Source of the DNA: Hydractinia symbiolongicarpus
Taxonomy: Eukaryota > Cnidaria > Hydrozoa > Anthoathecata > Hydractiniidae
Assembly: GCF_029227915.1 (NCBI RefSeq)
Contig: NC_079880.1
Span: 18,556,001-18,620,000 of the forward strand
Direction: 5' to 3'
Length of the DNA stretch: 64,000 nt
Shown piece after piece: positions 56,165-64,000 of the stretch (position 1 is the first letter of the stretch; each line of letters opens with the position of its first letter). Under the pieces are notes generated by a model. The model was given only the letters and a program-made list of their open reading frames with translations, was not told where the DNA came from and did no database searches. A program made the translations under genes and the position numbers.

Positions 56165-57752
56165 TGCCCGTCGCTTCTTATTGTTGTAGAAGGCATATAC
56201 AATATGCATATAAAGAAATAGAAATTTTTAAATTTCTGTTTTACCACTCAATTTCCACATTTTATATAAATTCTTTGGGACAGGATGGTATGAAATAGAC
56301 CAAAATACCTGATAAGTTGTTTTTAATTTACAAGCAGTGGCTTATAAAACTTTAGGGTGAACATTGTTGAAGACAATGGCATGACATATACTGATAGAAC
56401 CGATCTTTGTTGTTTTAGATGTTATAACTGAAACTTTTATTTGACATTTTATGTTATTTTGCGAGGAAGGGCAATAGCTGCTGCTTTTTCTATATTTTGT
56501 AGAAATTCTTACTGAAGCAACATACCGAAATGACTGATCCTACTTCATTAAATTTTTGATGCGTTCCAAATCGTAGTTTTTTGAAATTTTGTGTAAGATT
56601 TAATGGGTAAGGACAACATACAAAATGTCAAAAGAACTGACTTTTGTTGAATCCGATGTACTCCCTACAACCATTCCTTTTTTTACACTTTGTGAAGCTT
56701 TTGTGAGGAAAGAGTGTATGCAATATCAGCGAAATAACTGATTATCGTTGCAAGCTGTTTTTCTTTTGCATTTTGGATTAAAATATTGTTTTAGAGGACA
56801 TACGCAATAGATATATATATACCAAAATAATAAAATTTTGCAAACTTTGTTGTTAACCTCTTATCCTTTACAAGATAAACTTTTGTGGGAGACCGAGGAT
56901 ATGCAATGGACAAGAGAATTTAGGATTATTTAGAATTTGTATTTTGTGTTGCAAATTTGGTACAAAATTTGACATAAAATAAACTGTTAGATTGATTGTT
57001 GTTATTTTAACATGACTCATTATGACTCCAGTTTCACACCATACAAGCTGTTATTTTTTTATATATATTTTATGTAAAAATTTATGACAGAATACTATAT
57101 GAGATTTGAAATTTTGTGTTAGACTTTACTGATGGTAAAACAGCATGCAAGTTGCTAAAAGGACTGATTTTTATTAATTTCGGGTTTAAAACCTTTTTTT
57201 TACATTTTGTAAAAGTTTGGTGAGGAAGGACCGTATGCAATATATCAAAAAACGTTTTATTGCATTGTAATTTATCCTTGCAATTCAGTTTTTTACATCT
57301 TAGATAAAAAATTTCTGCCAGAGGCACAATTTATTGTTTATTTTTCACATTTTGTGTCAACCTTTGGCAGGGTTTGCAATAAATTAACTGATTTTACCAT
57401 ATACATTGAGAGAGATTTGTCTTTGACATTGATCAGCTTTTTTTTGTATGTGACATTTTGAGTGATTTAAATTTTATGGGTGAGATGTATTTTGAAATGC
57501 TTTGGTAAACTTCTTTCCGAATAAATTTCGCATTTGTCAGATGGTCAGAGCAATTAATTTTAGTAGATTTAGATTGTAAATGTGACATATATACTGCAGT
57601 TGTTAGACACCTTCATTTTTTTGGTCATTTAAATAATAATGCAAAGGTAAGATGCGCACTGCTGTATTGTTTGTTTTTTGATGGACGTATATCTGATATA
57701 TGAATTAAATAATAAATACAGTGGATTCTTCCAAGGGAAACAGCTAGTATAT
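56165..57752 (-). repeat. Satellite-cored repeat element, copy 2 (inverted)
   Basis: Reverse complement of about 9085-10665. Matching text includes CTAGCTGTTTCCC with GGAAGAATCCACTGTA at one end and TTCTGTTTTACCACTCAATT at the other, with the same series of GTCCTTCC/AAAATGT units between. It starts about 40 bp after the truncated third 3.1-kb unit. Confidence 0.8.
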
Positions 57753-58887
57753 AATATTACGCTAAACGCGTCTGTATATGGCAGGTAAGGTGTATAGGTT
57801 TTCTGTAGATAATGCATATTATCTTGAGATCGAAAGTAATACATGTATTGCACCTATACACTTCATTCAAATAAATGACCTGCGTGTTCACATCATATTT
57901 CAACAAGTCGTGTAGTAGGTTCGTTTGCGAAGCTTACAAAGTAATTATTAACGCTAGCATAAAAAAATAATAAAAAGAGACGATGTTTTGTTGTGAAACA
58001 ATTTTGTAACTTGTTTGCTCAGTAAAAAATTTCATGTGTAATATTCATCGTCACTTTTGTATCACTTTGAACCTAACAACTGTTACTTAACTGTCACCGT
58101 CTTTTCATCAGTTTAGCATGGGTGAGTTTTAGAGCAAAACTTTCGCAATCCTTCGATTGACTTTAAGATGCGAAAATTTACCCGAATAGAGAGCAAGGTT
58201 TCTGTCAAATTTTAAACTCAGTTATACCCTGTATAGCCAATGTATCGGTCTGTGTTACAACGTCATACTTAGTGCTGTTCGAATCTTGTGTGATTTTTTC
58301 GTGTTTAAAAGTCGATCATTTCTACGTTAAAAATACTCGCGAAAACCCTACTTAAATGTAATCACCTTACTAGACTGAAATCAGCTATATATGTTCTTGA
58401 AAGATTCTGAACTTTAGAAACGCGTGAGCTAACTAATTTCTCGCCATTTCCAAACCAAACATAGTACCGAAGCCGAGATCAACATTGTTTTAATAAATCT
58501 AGCATTTTTCAGTTTCAGATAGACCAACAATGGCAACGTGTGGGTATCAAAATATTGTATTCACATATTCTCTTTCTTGTCAATTACAAGTTAAGGATCA
58601 TTTGTAATTCTAGTGCCAAATAAAACCTTGCATTTCAACCTTTTGAACGAAGCTTGACTCTTTAATACTTAATACTGGCCTGCAGGAAAACTAAAACAAA
58701 CATGAAAAATCACACGGCTGATGAACGTAAAACTCACACAAGCAAACTATCCTTTCCCACAGAGGAGGTTGATTTTAGACGCGGTGTGTCGAATCTGCAT
58801 CTATCAAAATCATTATTAGAAGATTATTAGATAAAGAATTTATTGGAGAAAAAAACACATGCCACTTCAAAATATACAAAAGAATCT
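57753..58887. other. Non-coding stretch, 3' flank of the second GPCR
   Basis: No gene recognised. Confidence 0.4.
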
Positions 58888-59448
58888 TTAAAGTTTTCTT
58901 AATAATTTCCTTCTGATAAGGGATTTGACTTCTTTATTTCTCCAAATGCATATAGAAGTACTTGTGAATGAATTGCTGCACAACACTATCACCATCCCGA
59001 ATGATGCATTCGACAACTTATCTTGCTTAATCTCTTCAAACGCTGTCAGTGTAAGCCGTATTGCAATATAAACTGAGTAACAAGACACCTGCGAAATCAG
59101 CAAATAACTCACTGTCCGGATTAAACGTTTACTGTAATGAACCTGGTTTCTTCCTGTATGTTGCCGATCCCTGACTGATATTGACTGCTTGTGAACAAAA
59201 TACATCAGACGAGTGTAAGCTACAGTAATAGCCGCTATGCCAGCTATAGAAACACCGATAAAAAGCAAATCCAAATATGTATCTAAATATATATTATCAG
59301 GAAGCCTCACGAGCATTGGTTTAACGATCTGTGGCAGTGCCAGTAATAACACCATGATTAATACCGGCACCACTAAACGTTTTAGTGTAATGTTGTAATT
59401 ATATACTGCTTTTATATACATATCTATAGCCATTACAAACGTTACACT
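58888..59448 (-). pseudogene. C-terminal half of a class A GPCR, cut by a LINE
   Basis: From SVTFVMAIDMYIKAVYNYN (TM3 end; DRY appears as DMY) the frame continues through TM4 (LVVPVLIMVLLLALPQIV), TM5 (FIGVSIAGIAAITVAYTRLM), a short basic loop 3, TM6 (RTVSYLLISQVSCYSVYIAI) and TM7 ending SNSFTSTSICIWRNKEVKSL, where NPxxY is altered to STSIC. About 186 residues are genuine receptor. The residues before Ser at 59448 come from the LINE 3' end, including a run of Arg encoded by its (AAG)n tail. TM1-TM3 should lie on the far side of the LINE, past the right edge. The remaining half has no stops, so the insertion may be recent, polymorphic or intronic. Confidence 0.75.
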
Positions 59449-59610
59449 TCTTCTTCTTCTTCTTCTTAATTTATTTAACGTCGGAGAAATAACTATGTAC
59501 ATATAGCTTCCTGATATAAAAAAATAAATAAATACATACTTATAAATATACAGGAAACTAATCAAATCCGACAAAAATTTGTTTATGGTTTTATGAAAAA
59601 TGTATAAAAA

Positions 59611-60830
59611 TTAAGAAAAAATATTTAAATAGACCGAGTGACTGAAATCATACTCCTTTAGTTTCGTTTTAAATTTTTTAAGGCTGTTACAACTTTTCAA
59701 TTCGGAAGGTAAAGTATTCCAAATTTTAGGCCCCAATGAGCGAAGACATTTTTCCCCAAAATTTTTTGTATTAAAGTTCAATGTTTTAAGATTATTTAAA
59801 TATTGACTTCGTACTGGCCTGTTTGTTTCGCTGCGTTGAAAGATGTCTAACATAAATGGCGGATTTAAATTATTAAGAGATTTAAAAATCTCTATACATA
59901 GATTTCGTATTCGCATAATTTTCATGTAGTTACTTTTGTTCTTGGTAGAAATGTACCTTTCTTTTCTCTCTGAATATCCGCTATCTACAAATTTTAGGGC
60001 TCGCTTATGGAGTTTTTCGACCCTAGAAAGTGATTTTGAAGATGAGAAATTCCAAATAAGTGGACAGTAGTTAAAGTTTGAATACACAAAGCTTTCTGCT
60101 AAGACACTCTTAGCTTTAAAAGGAAGTATGTTTTTAAATCTATACAAAGCATTTAGTTGCGCAGATGCTTTCTTGCAAACCTCATTTAAGTGCTGATCAA
60201 ATCTAAGGTTATTGTCAATTTTAACTCCTAACAGTTTGACTGTGTCTTGCGAATATATGTTTTTATCTCCGATTCTTATCAGTTTACTACTTGTGTTTTC
60301 TATCCTATCTTTGCTGATTATAATGCATTGAAATTTGTCAGGGTTAGCAATCATTTTATTTTCATGTAGCCATGCTAACGCCTGCTCAGACTCACCTTCT
60401 AAAATTTTAATGAGGTTTGGAATTGAATTGGAAAAGCTTGACAATGTATTATCATCAGCATAGTTGTGTAGGTCACTTCTGGTTATAAAAAGAAAAATAT
60501 CGTTAAGAAAAATATTAAAAATTATCGGGCCTAAGATTGATCCTTGCGGCACGCCTGAAAGAATCATTTGGAAAAGACTGTAGTGTCCGTTTATACGAGT
60601 AGATTGTTCTCTGTTTGTTAGGTATGACAGGACAAATTTCAGGGCATTAATTTCAAATCCATATGCCTCAAGTTTAGCGATTAGTAAATCATGTGGCACA
60701 CAATCGAATGCTTTTGATAGATCCATTAAGACTGCACCAACCACGTAATTCTTATCAAGTTTTTTTTTCCATTCTTCTAGTAAACGAATTAAGACATGCT
60801 GTGTGTTATAGTTTTTTCCGATAGGCTGAC
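59611..60830 (-). CDS. LINE ORF2, C-terminal part: RT palm, thumb and tail
   Basis: Continues ORF2 after a +1 shift near 60815: NYNTQHVLIRLLEEWKKKLD, then VVGAVLMDLSKAFDCVPHDL (motif A), SGVPQGSILGPIIFNIFLND, and HNYADDNTLSSFS with the catalytic ADD. The thumb has KLLGVKIDNNLRFDQHL and YRFKNILPFK. It ends LGPKIWNTLPSELKSCNSLK and FKTKLKEYDF, the standard tail of this group, then TAA. The ATG-less start at the frameshift shows that this is not a separate gene. Confidence 0.9.
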
Positions 60831-62521
60831 AAAAATATTGAAAGTTTCGATTCTATGAAAGACATGATTTGATCCTTCATTATGTTTTCATAGAATTTTG
60901 AAAATACATTCAACACACTGACAGGTCTAAAATTTTTAATGCTATGTTTGTCTTTGCCTCCTTTGTCAAGAGGTGCTACCGTTGCACGTTTGGCTCCATC
61001 GGGAAAAATATTCAATTTTATGCTGCTGTTTATAGCATTTTTCAATGGGCCAATCAGATATTCACTAGCTAACTTCACAAGCTTTGGGGGTATTTTGTCT
61101 CTACCTGGAGAGGAATTTATGTTTAAATTAGTAAAAAGTTTTTTGATTGTGTTGTCATCTACCTCCTCAAAGTTAAAAAAATTTATATTTTCGTTGCAGG
61201 CTTTAATTTTGACAATACTCGGATGACTCTCGTATGTTTTAATTATCTCATTAATTAGTCTCTCTTTGTCTAAGGAATTTCGATAATCAATTGATATTGG
61301 CTTGGTTCCACTACTTTTTTCTACAATGTTAATATAGTGTTCATTAAATAATTCAGCAAGCTCACTGTCATTGGTTATCTGAGCACCATCTTTGATAATC
61401 ATAATGTTATCATTGTTCAAACCACTTTTATTGGTTATAAACGGCTTAATAGTTTTCCAAAAAGTTTTATTTTCTACAATCCCAGAATCTATAACATTTT
61501 TAAAATACATTTTTATGGCTTTCTTTCTGAGTCCAACACACTTATTTCGTTGTTTTTTATAGTTAATCTTGTTTTCTTCAGTAGGATCTTTATTGTATCG
61601 GTTTTTAAATCTTGACCTGGTATAAATGGCTTGCCTAAGTTCTTTATTCATAAAAGGTGCTTCATTTCCCCTGAGCAGTTTCTGTTTTAACGGGGCATGC
61701 TTTTCAATAATAGAACTAAACGTTTTTGTCAAGTGGTCGTAATTTGAAGCAGGGTCATTTTCATTAAAATCAAAACGTGTATTCCTAACATCAGAAAGAA
61801 ACTTTCTCTTATCAAACTTTCTGTTACTTCTATAAACAATTAGTTTTGGTTTCAATCTTACCAGATGAGATCTTAGGAAAGTTGTAATCATCAGATGATG
61901 GTCACTGAGTCCAGTCTCAGTAACCATAGTGTTTTGAAAAGACCTTTGTTTATTTGTTAAAATAACATCAATTGATGTTCCTTGTTCACTTGCAAAACAT
62001 GTTTTGTCTTTGACTAAGTTTTTTAGGTCAAAAGTATCGCAAAGAGAAGTTATGTAATGATAATTTATTATTTCGTTTTTATTATGAGTATCAATGTTTA
62101 TGTCCCCCATCACAATGATGTTATCACAAAATGAGAGTGTTTTGTTTAGAATTTTCTCCAAATCTTCAAAGAAACTTTGAAGATTAGAATGACGTGGTGG
62201 ACGATAAAGGGTGATAATAGTCCATTTTTTGTTTCTGACGTTTAGCTCAGAACATATAATTTCATTACTTGTAAGGTTAGCTATGTTTATTTGCTTACAA
62301 ACCACTCCCTTTTTTACATACTCAATTAGCCCACCCCCATTTTTATCCCGATCTTTTCTAGATCTTAATTCATAATCATCAATAGTAAATTGACTATTTG
62401 GAAAAGTACTATCTAATTTTGTTTCAGATAATACAAAATAATCTGGAGCAAATTTCACAAAGATTTCCCTTAAGTCAATTATTTTTTTCCTTAAACTATT
62501 TATATTCAAATATCCTATCAA
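60806..62521 (-). CDS. LINE ORF2, N-terminal part: EEP endonuclease and RT fingers
   Basis: The endonuclease blocks are all present: GYLNINSLRKK (Asn), FVLSETKLDS (catalytic Glu), RDKNGGGLIEYV, ITLYRPPR, IVMGDINIDTHN (Asp), GTSIDVILTN and TGLSDHHLMI (catalytic Asp-His). A basic linker follows (RSRFKNRYNKDP) and then RT motifs up to FPDGAKRATVAPLDKGGKD and FRPVSVLNVFSKFYENIM. The frame runs out at AYRKKL* because of an extra A in an A-run. No ATG marks the start: the frame is open upstream of 62521 and the first residue shown is a TTG codon, so the true start is a little further right. Confidence 0.9.
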   Translation of the reverse strand: MIGYLNINSLRKKIIDLREIFVKFAPDYFVLSETKLDSTFPNSQFTIDDYELRSRKDRDKNGGGLIEYVKKGVVCKQINIANLTSNEIICSELNVRNKKWTIITLYRPPRHSNLQSFFEDLEKILNKTLSFCDNIIVMGDINIDTHNKNEIINYHYITSLCDTFDLKNLVKDKTCFASEQGTSIDVILTNKQRSFQNTMVTETGLSDHHLMITTFLRSHLVRLKPKLIVYRSNRKFDKRKFLSDVRNTRFDFNENDPASNYDHLTKTFSSIIEKHAPLKQKLLRGNEAPFMNKELRQAIYTRSRFKNRYNKDPTEENKINYKKQRNKCVGLRKKAIKMYFKNVIDSGIVENKTFWKTIKPFITNKSGLNNDNIMIIKDGAQITNDSELAELFNEHYINIVEKSSGTKPISIDYRNSLDKERLINEIIKTYESHPSIVKIKACNENINFFNFEEVDDNTIKKLFTNLNINSSPGRDKIPPKLVKLASEYLIGPLKNAINSSIKLNIFPDGAKRATVAPLDKGGKDKHSIKNFRPVSVLNVFSKFYENIMKDQIMSFIESKLSIFLSAYRKKL

Positions 62522-62718
62522 TAGATTGAAAGGATTTTTGATTCTAATATCACAGACATTTTTCAGAGAATTTTGTAAATTATATGTAGAATCATGTGAT
62601 TGGTCAGTCTCAAATTGATCATTTAATTCCTTATTGCATTCAGAAGAAGTAACCCCATATGGATGTGTTACACCCTGGGAGCAGGATGCCGTAAGTTCAG
62701 TGCTTATCCTATCAGAAA

Positions 62719-64000
62719 TCAGTATACATTCGTTTCTATAAAATCCAGACCTAAAAAATTATTTATATAAAATAAGAAATTATTAGCTAACAAAACTTTA
62801 CCACTTTCCATTAGATGTAATCCATCTTTCCATAAATTAGATTCCATAATATTACTATTGTCGATAAAAATATAGCCATATTTCTTTGCCTCGTTCTCAA
62901 GTATATGATTTAACGATTTGATAAACTCAAAATCAATACGAGTACAGATAATAACACTTGAAATAAAAACTTTTTCGACGCCATGATCGATGTATACGCG
63001 TGATAGTTTGATTATTTTTTCTGCAATTTCATTAACTGATGATTTATTTCTCTTTATATCCAGCAAGTCGTTTATTCCAACATGCACAACTACTATTTCT
63101 GGATTCTCATCTACTAAGGTTGGTAGAGAGTAATGACCCAAATTTTTAATATTTGAACCAGGAAAAACTTTAAATCTTGCATCACCGTTTCTCAAATGAT
63201 TATTGAATTCTCGAGTATTTATGCCTTTTGCGATGCTATCACTGATAATTCTAATCTTCTTTTTATTTTTACGGGTTTCAGATGATTTGATGTTATGTTG
63301 TAAAAGATCTCTTTCTGGAGAAAGGTTAATAACGGGATTTGGTCTTCTTATAGATTTATTTGGTTGTGGTGGTGCGTAACTTTGATTATTCGTAAGTGGT
63401 TGTGCGTCATAGTGATTATTGTTGTTTTGTTCGTTCTGAAGTGTACTAAACCGATTTGAAAGACTGAATCTATTATTATATCGTTTCTCTATTTTTCCCG
63501 AGGGACCTTTCTTTACTTCGTTCCAATCATTGGTTTCTGATTTGTTTTTAATTTTTTCATAATTATTTATGTTTATGTCTTGTAACAAAACGTCCCTCAA
63601 CAAACTTTGAGATTCTTTTATCTCGTTTTTTAAAAAATCGTTTTCTTCCTTCAAGTGAACAACCAAATCATTTACCATATTTCTTCTTAATTTACCGACT
63701 TCATACGAGACGTATTCTTTCAGGTCCGATACCATTTTAACTATTTCTTTTAAAACTTCAAAGTTTTTAACCTGTTGTAGTTCCTGAGCGAGAAGATCGA
63801 GGTGGTCTACTTTTTCATCTGGTTCTTGGATATCATCTTCTCCTTCTTCCCTATCAACACTCGTAATTTTGCCAGTAAAAATGTTTTTACTTATCCTATA
63901 GCTAGGTAATCCTCGTCTGTTTATGAGAAAAAGTTTATCAGTATCGCAAAGTCGTTGAACAGTATATTTTACCTTTTCTGGACTGAATTCTTTCGACTCA
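62719..64000 (-). CDS. LINE ORF1: coiled-coil protein with SGNH-hydrolase domain (partial)
   Basis: Open from the window edge to TAA at 62719. The visible N-terminal part (SPEKVKYTVQRLCDTDKLFL) is followed by an acidic stretch and a helical, coiled-coil-like segment (LLAQELQQVKNFEVLKEIVK onwards). After an Asn/Gln-rich linker with RPNPVINLSPER comes the SGNH/GDSL-type domain: RIISDSIAKGINTREF (block I Ser), FPGSNIKNL (Gly block), VVVHVGINDLLD (GxND) and KDGLHLMESGKVLL (the D-x-x-H catalytic pair). This esterase-type ORF1 is characteristic of CR1-group LINEs. An ATG at 63735 lies inside the frame, but the reading continues upstream. Confidence 0.88.
   Translation of the reverse strand, partial: ESKEFSPEKVKYTVQRLCDTDKLFLINRRGLPSYRISKNIFTGKITSVDREEGEDDIQEPDEKVDHLDLLAQELQQVKNFEVLKEIVKMVSDLKEYVSYEVGKLRRNMVNDLVVHLKEENDFLKNEIKESQSLLRDVLLQDININNYEKIKNKSETNDWNEVKKGPSGKIEKRYNNRFSLSNRFSTLQNEQNNNNHYDAQPLTNNQSYAPPQPNKSIRRPNPVINLSPERDLLQHNIKSSETRKNKKKIRIISDSIAKGINTREFNNHLRNGDARFKVFPGSNIKNLGHYSLPTLVDENPEIVVVHVGINDLLDIKRNKSSVNEIAEKIIKLSRVYIDHGVEKVFISSVIICTRIDFEFIKSLNHILENEAKKYGYIFIDNSNIMESNLWKDGLHLMESGKVLLANNFLFYINNFLGLDFIETNVY

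Larger units (their letters stand above)
59447..64000 (-). mobile_element. CR1/jockey-type LINE, near full length
   Basis: Minus-strand element with ORF1 (62719 to the window edge), ORF2 (59611 to about 62521), a short 3' UTR and a terminal (AAG)n tail at 59447-59466. ORF1 has an SGNH-hydrolase (esterase) domain as in CR1-group elements; ORF2 has EEP endonuclease and RT. Only one clear lesion was found, a single-base frameshift in ORF2. It is inserted in a GPCR gene. The 5' end is outside the window. Confidence 0.92.

Noticed and set aside
60800-60830. Programmed ribosomal frameshift in LINE ORF2
   Set aside because: A slippery A-run is present, but the needed shift is +1 and the zero-frame codons do not form a -1 slippery heptamer; a simple one-base insertion explains it.

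Overview
This is an AT-rich stretch of animal nuclear DNA with spliced genes. Exons are short and flanked by consensus GT/AG sites, the receptor gene has a single-exon ORF, and much of the space is decayed eukaryotic transposons: piggyBac, PIF/Harbinger, pogo-like, hAT-like, a Penelope-like element, several non-LTR retrotransposons, Ty3/gypsy and tRNA-derived SINEs. The mix of repeats, the CTAGCTA-type arrays and the protein flavours suggest a cnidarian, perhaps a hydrozoan. That placement is inference.

Layout. 0.2-0.5 kb: one exon of an SLC35F-like transporter on the minus strand. 2.3-8.0 kb: a piggyBac-type element with TTAA and inverted termini at both ends. Its transposase is decayed and it has been invaded by a Penelope-like retroelement carrying a 5' inversion between exact 11-bp target duplications. 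8-26 kb: a transposon graveyard holding a pogo-like transposase, a satellite-cored repeat, a regular 57-bp minisatellite, a Harbinger transposase split by a LINE tail, a 1.4-kb element with a BED-like finger, four LINE remnants, a foldback element, hAT-like remains and a SINE. 28.9-30.1 kb: an intact divergent rhodopsin-class GPCR. 32-39 kb: a TTAA-flanked element, a LINE tail, and two tandem copies of a four-TM protein gene with duplicated 5' UTR exons, separated by a Ty3/gypsy remnant.

40.0-53.9 kb: a complete ten-exon CFAP299 (C4orf22) orthologue on the minus strand. I could join all exons in frame into a 233-residue product. Its first coding exon and upstream region lie in a 3.1-kb unit repeated almost three times (47.4-56.1 kb), giving three alternative first exons. 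56.2-57.75 kb: an inverted copy of the satellite-cored repeat at 9-10.7 kb. 58.9-59.4 kb: the C-terminal half of a second GPCR, cut in TM3 by the 3' end of a long CR1/jockey-type LINE that fills 59.4 kb to the window edge.

I found no bacterial-type operon, CRISPR array or new defence system. The strongest unusual observations are the triplicated CFAP299 first exon, the Penelope-like insertion with a twin-priming structure, the 57-bp array with a splice-donor consensus in most units, and the paired inverted satellite-cored repeats. No alignment or database search was run; family assignments come from motifs recognised by eye.
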